From Iodidimonas nitroreducens (GTDB taxonomy: Bacteria > Pseudomonadota > Alphaproteobacteria > Sphingomonadales > Rhodothalassiaceae), in NCBI GenBank assembly GCA_000710935.1, contig BAYV01000009.1, positions 146,823-210,822 on the forward strand: 64,000 nt of DNA, in the 5' to 3' direction. The position numbers and the translations under genes were made by a program. Positions 40,572 to 51,808 of the stretch are shown one piece after another; the stretch's first letter is position 1, and every line of letters begins with the position of its first letter. The notes below the pieces were generated by a model. That model was not told the origin of the DNA, searched no databases, and saw only the letters and a program-made list of their open reading frames with translations.

Positions 40572-41852
40572 CTATGATCCCAACTCTATCCGATGTCTTT
40601 CGCGATTGATCTGCCGTGCTTTTAAAACAGCGGGAACACTGATCAGTGCCCATAAGGCGCATCCCAAAAACAGCACAGAAAAGCTTATCCCGAGATCGAG
40701 CAAAAACCCCATTAAAGCTGGCGACAAAGAGGTGGAAAAAACCATCAGGCTGCTGGTCAGCGCCCGAATGGAGCCCAGATGCCCCAGGCCATAAAGCTCT
40801 GCCCACACGGCAGTGGCACAGGGATAAAACAGGCCCGTGGTCAAGCCGGCCATGGCCATGAAGATATAAATCACACTCATATGATCGGATAGGGCAATCA
40901 CAAACAGCCCCAATCCATAAGGCAGCATGGCATAAACCAGCACATCAAAAGCACTGGTGCGATCCACTAATCTGCCCGCCAGCAGAATACCGAAAACGGT
41001 GGTGAGGGCATAAAGGCTGAAGGCCGCAGCAAAAAGCGGCAGGCTCCAGCCTTTCGCCTCGATCAGCGGAATTTGCAGAAAGAAAACGCCGGTATTGATG
41101 AAAGGTGGGGCAATCATCGCCACCAAAAGCAGATAAAAAGCCCGATCCCGGATGGCTTCACCCCGCGTCCAGCTTGTGCCGAGATCGCTAGTCGCCACCG
41201 ACTCATCGGGCTTTGCCCCAGCGCTTTTGCGGGTACTGGCCAGCCAAACCAGCACCGGCAGATATAAAAACAAAAGAATCGCGATGCTGAGCCAGGTCAT
41301 ATGCCAGCCAAAACTGGCCATGATCGCCACCGCCAGAATGGGAAAAAGCGCCTCCCCCGCAGCATGGCCCATCGAGGCAAAGGAAATCGCTTTACCCCGG
41401 TTTTCAATGAAATCGCGCGCCATGCTGGTGGATGCGGCATGGCCCATCAGCCCCTGCCCGCACAGGCGGAATAAAAAGATGATGACGAATAAAAACGCAA
41501 CCGATTGAAAAGGCAGCAAGGCTAATGCAAGGCTGGCAAGCGCCAAAACCGAAACGATCACAAAAAGATAAAGGGGCAGCGCAAAACGATCAATCAAACC
41601 ACCAAAATAGAGCACGGAAAAACCGCTGAGCAATGTTGCCATGGAATAAACCGAGCCAAAACCGGATACCGACAAATCAAAGGCCTCGCGCAGTTCACCA
41701 CTGAACAAAGCAATGAAATAGGTTTGCCCGAAAGAGGCAAAAAGGGTGAGGCTAAAGCCCATCAGCAAACGGCGGGGGTGATTTTTGATAAACCTCAGAT
41801 ACGTCATGGCAGGCAGAATATCCAATGGCCCGGGGCCGTGATAATGATGCAT
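40572..41852 (-). CDS. MFS transporter
   Basis: 426 residues with about 12 membrane helices. Loop 2-3 carries a weak MFS motif ('GLIDRFALPLY'), and a second similar loop is 'GRLVDRTSAF', consistent with two six-helix halves. The substrate cannot be told from sequence. Being upstream of a periplasmic glycerophosphodiesterase it could carry a glycerophosphodiester breakdown product, but it lacks obvious GlpT features. Start may be 41852 or a later ATG (MTYLRF, about 41807). Confidence 0.85.
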   Translation of the reverse strand: MHHYHGPGPLDILPAMTYLRFIKNHPRRLLMGFSLTLFASFGQTYFIALFSGELREAFDLSVSGFGSVYSMATLLSGFSVLYFGGLIDRFALPLYLFVIVSVLALASLALALLPFQSVAFLFVIIFLFRLCGQGLMGHAASTSMARDFIENRGKAISFASMGHAAGEALFPILAVAIMASFGWHMTWLSIAILLFLYLPVLVWLASTRKSAGAKPDESVATSDLGTSWTRGEAIRDRAFYLLLVAMIAPPFINTGVFFLQIPLIEAKGWSLPLFAAAFSLYALTTVFGILLAGRLVDRTSAFDVLVYAMLPYGLGLFVIALSDHMSVIYIFMAMAGLTTGLFYPCATAVWAELYGLGHLGSIRALTSSLMVFSTSLSPALMGFLLDLGISFSVLFLGCALWALISVPAVLKARQINRERHRIELGS

Positions 41853-42090
41853 TGCACCATGCCCCTCACAAATGAATTAGGCAAGAGAGGCAAGGCTTAA
41901 AACCCGCCTTTCATTTGATTAAAGACAAGAAGATGACTTTCTGCTTTTCTCGCTGCCTCAAGGGGCGTATGAAAGGGCGCAAAGCGGCCCAATGCCGTCC
42001 TTCCGGCATGTGATCATGATGATCGCCTGCGCTTGTCGTGTTTGATAAGCAGTTTGGGAAGGGTTTATCAATCTCTGAAAGCACGCCTTG

Positions 42091-44268
42091 ATGACACTGA
42101 ACGATATGATTGCCCCGGCGCTTTTGAGCGCGCTGGAAAAGCGAGGCTATACCGATCTCACGCCGGTTCAGGAACAGGTTCTGACCATTGCGCGCGATGG
42201 CCAGGATCTTCTGGTTTCAGCGCAAACGGGTTCGGGCAAAACCATTGCCTTTGGCCTCGCCATTGCCCCCACCTTATTGGGTGAGGCCGAACGCCTGCCC
42301 GCCATGGTTTTAGCGCCCATGGCCCTGATCGTGGCCCCCACGCGGGAATTGGCCCAGCAGGTTTCCCGCGAATTGGATTGGCTTTATGCCCCGGCGGGCG
42401 GCGTGACCCTATCTTGTGTGGGCGGCATGGATATTCGCAGCGAACGGCGCGGCCTTGAAAAAGGGCCGCATATCATCGTGGGCACGCCGGGCCGCCTGCG
42501 CGATCATATCGAACGGGGCTCATTGGATCTGTCGCAAATCCGTGCTGTCGTGCTTGATGAAGCCGACGAAATGCTCGATATGGGTTTCCGCGACGATCTG
42601 GAATTCATTCTCGATGCCGCCCCGCGATCACGCCGCACCTTGATGTTTTCAGCCACTGTGCCAAAGCCCATTGCCGCGCTGGCCAAGCAATATCAGCGTG
42701 ATGCCATCCGCATTTCCACGGCGGGCGAGAAAAAGCAGCATAGCGATATCAGCTATTTTGCCCATCCCGTGGCCCCCAATGACCGGGAAAATGCGATCAT
42801 CAATCTTTTGCGTTATCATGATGCGCCCAGCACTTTGATTTTCTGCTCCACGCGCGCCGAAGTCAGCCATTTATCGGCGCGGCTGGCCAATCGCGGCCTT
42901 TCGGTCGTCACCCTTTCGGGAGAATTGAGCCAAAGAGAGCGCAGCCATGCCCTGCAATCCATGCGCGATGGCCGGGCGCGGCTGTGCATCGCCACCGATG
43001 TGGCGGCGCGCGGGATCGATCTGCCCAGCCTTGATCTGGTGATCCATGCCGATCTGCCAAAGGCCGCCGATACCTTTCTCCATCGTTCGGGGCGCACCGG
43101 CCGCGCCGGGCGCAAGGGTGCCTGTGCCCTGATCTTTGCCTATAATCGTCGCCGCGCCGCTGAACGATTGCTGATGTCGGCTAAGGTCGATGCCCAATGG
43201 GGTCCGCCGCCCTCGGCCAATGATATCATTGCCCGTGATCATGAACGGATGTTGCATGATCCGACCCTTGCCGCTGCACCCGATGAAAGCGAAATGGATC
43301 TGGTCACCGAACTTCTGGAAATGCACGGGGCTGAAAAAGTGGCTGCGGCCTATCTGCGGATGCAAAAAGCCCGCTTTCCCGCGCCCGAAGAATTGCTTGA
43401 ACAATCGCCCGAGCCCGAGCGCGCTGAAAGCCGGGCCAACCGGGGCAGCTTCAAGACCGGGGCATGGTTCCGGCTGAGCACCGGGCGCAAGGATAATGCG
43501 GACCCGCGCTGGATTCTGCCTTTGATCTGCCGCGCCGGTCATGTCACCAAAGGGGATGTGGGGGCGATCCGTATATTGGAACGGGATACGCGCTTTGAAA
43601 TTTCGGCCGAAGCCGCCGATCGCTTCCGGGAAGCCATAGCCAAAGGGATCAGCGAAAAAGGTATCACGATCACCGAGATTGACGCCCCCAGCGACAGCGA
43701 ACGCGGCGGAAAGCCGCGCGGGCCGCGCAATAATGCAAGATCAGAAGGGCGCGTTGCGGCAAGACCGGAAAGCCGCCCTGCGGCCAGATCAGAGGGCCGG
43801 GCTGCTGATCACCCTGCCCCACGCTTTCAAAAGCGGGCTGAAGATCGCCCAGAAAAATCTTCTGAAAAGCCTTCTGAGAAATCTTATGAAAAGCGGCCTG
43901 AAAAGCCCTACGAGAAGCGCTATGAGAAACGGGCCGAGCCGAGATCCGACTATAGACCAGAGCGTCCGAAAGAAGACGCGCCCGCCCCGAAAGCGCCGCG
44001 CAAATCTCTCGGCTTATCGGGTGGGATGCCCAATCGCGCGACCGGCGATGGACCGGGCGAGCTCGCGACCAAACGGCCCTTCACCAAATCCTTTGACAAG
44101 GATTTCGGGGCAACGGATGGCAGGCCCGGGCGCAAGATAGCAGGCAAACCGTCCAAAAAGGCGGGCGGCAAACGACCGGCCGTTGCCGCCCGCAAGGCCG
44201 CCAGCAAAGGCTTCAAAAAAGCCCGTCCGGGGGGCAATGCCCCTTATAAAGGCCCGCAAAAAAGCTGA
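42091..44268 (+). CDS. DEAD-box RNA helicase (DeaD/CsdA type)
   Basis: ATP-dependent RNA helicase, probably for ribosome assembly and RNA decay. Motifs: Q motif 'GYTDLTPVQEQ' (19-29), Walker A AQTGSGKT (44-51), PTRELAQQ, DEAD in 'VLDEADEMLDMG', SAT and 'HRSGRTGRAGRKG'. A DbpA-type RNA-binding domain follows (about 455-540). The last 180 residues are very charged, with Glu-Lys-Pro repeats (EKSSEKPSEK...) and a Lys/Arg-rich end, typical of disordered RNA-contacting tails. The ATG at 42091 is used; the ORF also opens one codon earlier with TTG. Confidence 0.95.
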   Translation: MTLNDMIAPALLSALEKRGYTDLTPVQEQVLTIARDGQDLLVSAQTGSGKTIAFGLAIAPTLLGEAERLPAMVLAPMALIVAPTRELAQQVSRELDWLYAPAGGVTLSCVGGMDIRSERRGLEKGPHIIVGTPGRLRDHIERGSLDLSQIRAVVLDEADEMLDMGFRDDLEFILDAAPRSRRTLMFSATVPKPIAALAKQYQRDAIRISTAGEKKQHSDISYFAHPVAPNDRENAIINLLRYHDAPSTLIFCSTRAEVSHLSARLANRGLSVVTLSGELSQRERSHALQSMRDGRARLCIATDVAARGIDLPSLDLVIHADLPKAADTFLHRSGRTGRAGRKGACALIFAYNRRRAAERLLMSAKVDAQWGPPPSANDIIARDHERMLHDPTLAAAPDESEMDLVTELLEMHGAEKVAAAYLRMQKARFPAPEELLEQSPEPERAESRANRGSFKTGAWFRLSTGRKDNADPRWILPLICRAGHVTKGDVGAIRILERDTRFEISAEAADRFREAIAKGISEKGITITEIDAPSDSERGGKPRGPRNNARSEGRVAARPESRPAARSEGRAADHPAPRFQKRAEDRPEKSSEKPSEKSYEKRPEKPYEKRYEKRAEPRSDYRPERPKEDAPAPKAPRKSLGLSGGMPNRATGDGPGELATKRPFTKSFDKDFGATDGRPGRKIAGKPSKKAGGKRPAVAARKAASKGFKKARPGGNAPYKGPQKS

Positions 44269-44718
44269 TCGGGTTACATTTACCATGTCGGCAAGGGGCC
44301 ACATCATGCCTCTTGCCGATGCTATTTCGGCTTGATGCCCGCCGCTCGCATCTGCTCCCACAGATTCTTTGGCATTGCAAACAGATCAGAAAAACCCATA
44401 TATCTGTGATCGTGTGATCCGCATGGGAGGAAACGCCCGCGTAGGTTTTTCAATTTGTGGATCGGGCCAAGACGGTGTTCATCGTGAAATCAGCCGCGGC
44501 CTAAATGTTATGTCTCACCCGAAGCTGATGGATCGCGACATGAGCGATCCCAGCCCTGATCAATCCCACTCTCAATGATCCTGTAACGGCGCATCATGGC
44601 CTTTCCAGCCCTATGCAATGCATTCCAAGCCAGAATCGCGGCCAGAATCACACCAGAAGGCTCTGGCACAGGATCATATGCAATCTGATGAGAGATTTTT
44701 TGGCTGGTTCATTCTTCT
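44269..44718. other. Gene-free stretch between helicase and tRNA-Lys
   Basis: A hairpin GGCAAG/CTTGCC near 44290-44318 lies just after the helicase but lacks a T-run, so it is a weak terminator candidate. A 69-codon frame (44369-44578) has no recognisable features. Confidence 0.3.
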
Positions 44719-44794
44719 TGGTGAGCCCAACAGGATTCGAACCTGTGACCTACTGATTAAAAGTCAGTTGCTCTACCAGCTGAGCTATGGGCCC
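44719..44794 (-). tRNA. tRNA-Lys (TTT)
   Basis: Minus strand: acceptor GGGCCCA with TGGGCTC, anticodon loop CTTTTAA gives TTT, T-loop TTCGAAT, encoded CCA; 76 bases. Confidence 0.96.
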
Positions 44795-44928
44795 CCATGA
44801 AGCGGCGCAATTTGAAGGCTGCGCCCCGATGAAGTGCGGCGGACCATAAGTGGCAGAGCCGCCCCGGTCAAGCCTTTGACGCACCTTCATGAAAAAATGT
44901 CGCACAAAGATGCGTTTGCCTGATTTTT

Positions 44929-45579
44929 TTACAGTTGATCGCTTTTATGCACCCAGATTTCTTGCACGGCATCCTTAAGCCAAAGCTGGAAATCAGGCCA
45001 ATCATGAATATGGCTGATATAGCTGGCTACCAATGGCTCCACCGCCACATCATAAGACCGCAGCCGGGTGGCCACCGGAGCGAAAAAAGCATCGGCAATG
45101 CTGAAATCGCCATAGAGAAAGGGCCCGCCCGATAAGGTGAGGGCATCGCGCCAAAGGGTGGAAATTCGGGCCACTTCCTTTTGCGCCTGATCGCTTAAAG
45201 CAATGGCTTTTGGCGTGCGCTTCAGGTTCATCGGCATTTCAGACCTGACAGCCGGAAAGCCGGAATGCATTTCCGCCACCGCCGAGCGGGCATGAGCGCG
45301 CAAAAAGCCTGCCCGTGGCCACCAGTGCCGACCTTTGGGAAAACGCTCGGCCAGATGATCGCAGATCGCCAAACTATCCCAGATCACCAGATCGCCATCC
45401 ACCAGCAAGGGCACCCGCCCGGCACCGCCAAAGCGCGCCAGTTCATCCTTGAAATGCTCGGTATCGAGAACGATCAGCTTTTCATCGAAATCAAGCCCAT
45501 TGGCCTTCATCGCAAGCCAGGGACGCAAAGACCAGCTTGAATAGTTCTTATTGCCGATCACCAATGTCAGGTCAGCCAT
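44929..45579 (-). CDS. Glutathione S-transferase family protein
   Basis: Thioredoxin-fold N-terminal domain beginning 'LVIGNKNYSSWSLRPWLAM', with SSWS as the likely glutathione-activating region, then 'GRVPLLVDGDLVIWDSLAICDHLAE' with the cis-Pro and the gamma-Glu-binding Asp-Ser, and a helical C-terminal domain with 'GDFSIADAFFAPV'. 216 residues from the ATG at 45579. It follows tgt by only 29 bases on the same strand. Role (detoxification, thiol repair) is not decided by sequence. Downstream there is only a weak T-rich hairpin. Confidence 0.92.
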   Translation of the reverse strand: MADLTLVIGNKNYSSWSLRPWLAMKANGLDFDEKLIVLDTEHFKDELARFGGAGRVPLLVDGDLVIWDSLAICDHLAERFPKGRHWWPRAGFLRAHARSAVAEMHSGFPAVRSEMPMNLKRTPKAIALSDQAQKEVARISTLWRDALTLSGGPFLYGDFSIADAFFAPVATRLRSYDVAVEPLVASYISHIHDWPDFQLWLKDAVQEIWVHKSDQL

Positions 45580-45607
45580 CACCCTCATCCCCTATCAAAG
45601 CAAATCA

Positions 45608-47778
<2,171 letters not shown>

Positions 47779-47850
47779 GGCACAGGCTTTTAATGCAGCA
47801 GGCAAAGGGGCTGCAATGCTTATTCGCCCTCTTTTCAATAAGCGCTATGA

Positions 47851-48558
47851 TCAATGCCCGGCAGGATCGGGCAAAATGCCGTGCAAAATGATCTGGCACA
47901 GGCTTTCCGACACATCAGAGAAATAATCCTTGGTCAAACGCGGCGTATCCATCACGGCTTTGATCTGAGGCTGGAAATCGGCATAATGCTGGGTCGCCGC
48001 CCAGATCAGAAATAGCAGATGATAGGGATCAACCGGGCGTAACCGACCCGCATCGATCCAGCCCCGGATCACCGCTGTTTTGCGTTCCACCAGATTGCGC
48101 AGATCGCTTTCCAGATAATCCTGCAAAAAAGGCGCACCCTGCAAAATTTCATTGGCGAAAACCCGCGATGAAATCGGCGAGCGGCGCGACATTTCCACTT
48201 TCTCGCGGATATATTTGCTCAATTCCGCTGCAGGATCGCCTTCGGGGTCCAGATGGCTCAGGGGTGCGAGCCATGTTTCAAGGGTGCGGCGCAAAACGGC
48301 GATATACAGATCAGGCTTGCGTTTGAAATAATAATGCAGATTGGGCTTCGACATCTCGGCTTTTTCCGCCACTTTGTCGATTGTGGCCCCATGAAAGCCA
48401 TAAGCCGCAAACACTTCTTGTGCTGCATCAAGAATACGCTTTTCATTCCGGGTTTGAATACGGGTTTTTCGGCCATCATCCGTTTTCAACTGGCCGATTT
48501 TATTGATCCGGGCGGCGTATTCCATATGGCATTTCGGGGCAAAGCCCCCCTTCCCCAT
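47851..48558 (-). CDS. TetR-family regulator, RutR-like
   Basis: N-terminal HTH 'ILDAAQEVFAAYGFHGATIDKVAEKAEMSKPNLHYYFKRKPDLY' type region (about residues 40-85), followed by a C-terminal domain that tracks E. coli RutR closely by eye: 'YIAVLRRTLETWLAPLSHLD', 'SRVFANEILQGAP' and 'FLIWAATQHYADFQPQ'. RutR senses uracil/thymine and controls pyrimidine breakdown. Here it lies 53 bases downstream of rbsK in the nucleoside cluster, so control of that cluster is likely. Start could be 48558 or the ATG at 48525. Confidence 0.88.
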   Translation of the reverse strand: MGKGGFAPKCHMEYAARINKIGQLKTDDGRKTRIQTRNEKRILDAAQEVFAAYGFHGATIDKVAEKAEMSKPNLHYYFKRKPDLYIAVLRRTLETWLAPLSHLDPEGDPAAELSKYIREKVEMSRRSPISSRVFANEILQGAPFLQDYLESDLRNLVERKTAVIRGWIDAGRLRPVDPYHLLFLIWAATQHYADFQPQIKAVMDTPRLTKDYFSDVSESLCQIILHGILPDPAGH

Positions 48559-48610
48559 AAAGCTGAGATCCTATCGTTTCTTGATCACGGCCATTTCTTA
48601 TTCCCCCATA

Positions 48611-49504
48611 TCATTGGAGATTGAACAGACTGTCAAGATCTGCGCGATAAGGCATAGCTGGTTGCGCCCCTTTGCGGGTGGTGGCAAAGGCCCCCACCCT
48701 ACAGGCAAATTCCACCGCTTCCTGATAGCCCTTACCCTCTAAAAAGGCAATCACCAGCGCCGCGCAAAAGGCATCGCCCGCCCCCACGGTATCAATCGCC
48801 TCTACGGATGGCGGGGCCGCGCGGGCAAGGATCGCGCCATCCCGCTGCAAAATCGCCCCCCGCGCCCCCAGAGTGATCGCCAAAATGCCGTGATAATCGC
48901 GCAGATTTTCCTCTAAAGCCTCGGCCTCGCTTTCATTGACGATCAAAAGATCGGTCCGCGACAAAATATCCGGCGGTACCGGCTTCACCGGCGCGGCATT
49001 GAGGCAAAATAGCCCCGAAGCCTTGGTTGAGGCTTGTCTGATCACCTCGATGGGCACTTCCAATTGGCATAAAAGCGCATCATGGGGCGGCAGATGGAGC
49101 GGATCGGCTTGAAAAGAATGATTGGCCCCCGATGCTACGGTGATCTGGTTTTCACCCTTTTCATCCACAATGATCAGGGCCACCCCGGTTTGGGCATTGG
49201 GCAAAGCAAGACATTGGCTGAGATCGACCCCATCGGCCTTTAAAAGCGCCAGGGCAGCATCGGCATCGGCATCCTGCCCGGTGCGGGCGCATAGCGAAAC
49301 ATCGGCCCCCAGCCGCTTGGCCGCAAGGGCCTGATTGGCCCCCTTGCCGCCGGGATAACGGCTTAATGCGGCACCGGAAACCGTTTCCCCCGGGCGCGGC
49401 AAATGCGGGGCATGGGCCACGATATCAAGATTGACCGACCCCAAAACCACCAGCCGTTTTTTGCTCAAAAAAATGCCCCCCACCGAACCCTTATGCTCAG
49501 CCAT
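48611..49504 (-). CDS. rbsK: Ribokinase
   Basis: PfkB-family kinase making ribose-5-phosphate from ribose. Motifs: 'GSVNLDIVAHAP', the first PfkB motif 'YPGGKGANQALAAKRLGADV', and the second with the catalytic base 'IDTVGAGDAFCAALVIAFLEG'. The ATG at 49504 overlaps the nucleoside hydrolase stop by 8 bases, so the ribose it uses probably comes from that enzyme. Confidence 0.94.
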   Translation of the reverse strand: MAEHKGSVGGIFLSKKRLVVLGSVNLDIVAHAPHLPRPGETVSGAALSRYPGGKGANQALAAKRLGADVSLCARTGQDADADAALALLKADGVDLSQCLALPNAQTGVALIIVDEKGENQITVASGANHSFQADPLHLPPHDALLCQLEVPIEVIRQASTKASGLFCLNAAPVKPVPPDILSRTDLLIVNESEAEALEENLRDYHGILAITLGARGAILQRDGAILARAAPPSVEAIDTVGAGDAFCAALVIAFLEGKGYQEAVEFACRVGAFATTRKGAQPAMPYRADLDSLFNLQ

Positions 49505-50456
49505 GGCATCCATCCCTTGTGGCAAAAAACGCGATCTTGCGCGTTAAAAGGTCAAAAAAGCCTTCCACATCCACATCATAAAGCCAGTGCACCGATTTTG
49601 GTTTATCCGTGACATGCCAAAAATCCACAGCCGTATGGCCTAAAGTCAGGGGCGAGGCTGTTTCCACCGAAACATTGCACAATTTTCTTTGGAATAAGGC
49701 GGGCTGCAAAAGCCACGCAATGGTGCAGGGATCATGGAGGGGGGCCCCCTCGGTGCCATATTTTTCCGTATCAAAACGATTGAAAAAATTGAGCATATGA
49801 TAAACCGCTTCGGGCACCGCGCCAGACATGGCGGCAATCGCAGCCAAACGATCGGGGCTCGCCAAAAGCTTATGGCTCACATCCAGCCCGGCCATCACCA
49901 CGGGCCGCCCGCATCCCAGCACGATATGCGCGGCTTCGGGATCGACCAGAATATTGAACTCAGCCGAAGGGGAAAAATTACCCCCTTCCCGCATGGCCCC
50001 GCCCATCATCACGATCTGATGGATTTTCCCGATGATGGCGGGGGCCCGGGCCATGGCCATGGCGATATTGGTCAAAGGCCCGGTGGGCACTAAAGTGATG
50101 CTGTCATCTTCTGCCGCCAGCAGGGTTTCAACGATGAAATCAACGCCATGACGCGATTGCAAAGGGGTTTTCGGCTCAAAAACCGTGATACCATCAATCC
50201 CCGTTTGCCCATGAACGATTTCCGCCGAAACCAGATCACGCAGGATCGGGCGATCACAGCCCGCATAAACCCCGATATTAAAACAGCCCGCCAGATCACA
50301 GATCATCCTGCAGTTTCGCTGGGTGAGCGCCAGGGGCACATTTCCCGCAACCGTGGTGATCCCCAGAATATCGAACACATCGCGTGAGGCCATCGCCATC
50401 AGAAGATTAACCGCATCATCCTGCCCGGGATCGCAATCGATGATCATCTTCAGCAT
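49497..50456 (-). CDS. Nucleoside hydrolase (inosine-uridine preferring type)
   Basis: Splits ribonucleosides to ribose and free base. The calcium-binding signature 'IDCDPGQDDAVNLLMAM' is at the N-terminus; later 'VPTGPLTNIAMAMARAP', 'MMGGAMREGGNFSPSAEFNILVDPEAA' and 'HDPCTIAWLLQP' complete the active site. 319 residues, standard. It lies between the CNT transporter (9 bases) and rbsK (overlap), so ribose goes straight to ribokinase. Whether it prefers purines or pyrimidines is not visible. Confidence 0.95.
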   Translation of the reverse strand: MLKMIIDCDPGQDDAVNLLMAMASRDVFDILGITTVAGNVPLALTQRNCRMICDLAGCFNIGVYAGCDRPILRDLVSAEIVHGQTGIDGITVFEPKTPLQSRHGVDFIVETLLAAEDDSITLVPTGPLTNIAMAMARAPAIIGKIHQIVMMGGAMREGGNFSPSAEFNILVDPEAAHIVLGCGRPVVMAGLDVSHKLLASPDRLAAIAAMSGAVPEAVYHMLNFFNRFDTEKYGTEGAPLHDPCTIAWLLQPALFQRKLCNVSVETASPLTLGHTAVDFWHVTDKPKSVHWLYDVDVEGFFDLLTRKIAFFATRDGCHG

Positions 50457-50465
50457 AAAACCCCC

Positions 50466-51695
50466 CTAGAATTGCAACAGCATACTGGCCATGGCCGCGC
50501 TCATCAGATTGGAAAGAGAACCCGCCGCCACCGCCCGCAGGCCATATTTGGCAATCAGATCGCGTTTTGACGGGATCAGGCTCCCCAAACCGCCGAGCAG
50601 AATGGCAATCGAGGAGACATTGGCAAATCCGCACAGAGAAAATGTGATCACCGCTTCGGTGCGGGGGCTGATCTCGCCCAGAATTTCCCCCAGATGCAAA
50701 AAGGCAACGAATTCATTCAGGATCAGCTTTTCCCCAAAAAGCGCCCCGGCAATCTGCGCTTCCGACCAGGGGATAGACAGCAGATACATCACCGGCGCGA
50801 ACAAATAGCCGAGGATTTTTTCAAGGGTGAGGGACTCAAGTCCGAACCAGCCTCCGACCCCCCCCACAATGCCATTGAACATGGCGATCAGCGCCACAAA
50901 GGCCAAAAGCATGGCGCCGATATTCACCGCCAGCTTCACCCCATCCTGCGCCCCCACGGCCGCTGCCAGAATCACATTGGCATGGGGTTTTTCCTCAGCT
51001 TCCGCGATGGGTTCGATTTCATGCGGTTCCTGCCCGTTTTTTTCATCATCGGGCATCAAAAGCTTGGCCATCAGCAAGCCGCCGGGGGCCGCCATGAAGC
51101 TGGCCGCCAGCAGATAATCAAGCCTGATCCCCATCTGGGCATAGGCCGCCAGAACCGTGCCCGCAACCGACGCCAAACCCGACACCATCACCGTGAAAAG
51201 CTGTGCATCCGTGAGCTTGCCCAGATAGGGGCGAATGACCAAAGGCGCTTCGGTTTGGCCCACAAACATATTCGCTGCGGCATTAAGGGATTCAACATTT
51301 TGCGTGCCGATCAGCTTATGCAGGATCGTGCCCAGAATCTTCACCACCCATTGCATGATATGAAGATGATAAAGCACCGACATCAATGCAGAAAAAAAGA
51401 TGATGATCGGCAAAACATTGATCGCAAAGCTAAACAGCCCTTCCTGAGTGGCCAGGCCCCCAAACACCATATTGATGCCGACATTGGAAAAATCGAGGAT
51501 CGATTGCACCCCGGCCGAAAGCCCGCCGATCATTGCCTTTCCAGCCGGAAAATACAAAACGAAGGCCGCAATCGCCGCTTGCAGGGCAAAGGCGCTGAGA
51601 ACGATTCGGGGATTGATCGCCCGTCGATTGGTGGACAGGGCAATCGCAATCGACAAAATCACCGCGATCCCGATCAGGCTCACAAAGTTCCCCAA
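50466..51695 (-). CDS. Concentrative nucleoside transporter (CNT/NupC family)
   Basis: Inner-membrane nucleoside symporter, 409 residues with about 10 hydrophobic segments. The CNT signature is seen: 'GQTEAPLVIRPYLGKLTDAQLF' near the middle and 'RTEAVITFSLCGFANVSSIAILLGGLGSL' near the C-terminus. It sits between deoA (113 bases upstream) and the nucleoside hydrolase, which is the natural place for the import step of this cluster. Confidence 0.95.
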   Translation of the reverse strand: MGNFVSLIGIAVILSIAIALSTNRRAINPRIVLSAFALQAAIAAFVLYFPAGKAMIGGLSAGVQSILDFSNVGINMVFGGLATQEGLFSFAINVLPIIIFFSALMSVLYHLHIMQWVVKILGTILHKLIGTQNVESLNAAANMFVGQTEAPLVIRPYLGKLTDAQLFTVMVSGLASVAGTVLAAYAQMGIRLDYLLAASFMAAPGGLLMAKLLMPDDEKNGQEPHEIEPIAEAEEKPHANVILAAAVGAQDGVKLAVNIGAMLLAFVALIAMFNGIVGGVGGWFGLESLTLEKILGYLFAPVMYLLSIPWSEAQIAGALFGEKLILNEFVAFLHLGEILGEISPRTEAVITFSLCGFANVSSIAILLGGLGSLIPSKRDLIAKYGLRAVAAGSLSNLMSAAMASMLLQF

Positions 51696-51808
51696 AATCT
51701 CTCTCCCTTTATGGCGCCCTTTTGCTGCCGGGCGCGGCGGTGATGGCTTTTATAGCTTGGTTCAGATGGCCGGAAAAACGCGTAGGTTACCGGCATTGCA
51801 ACGAAGGC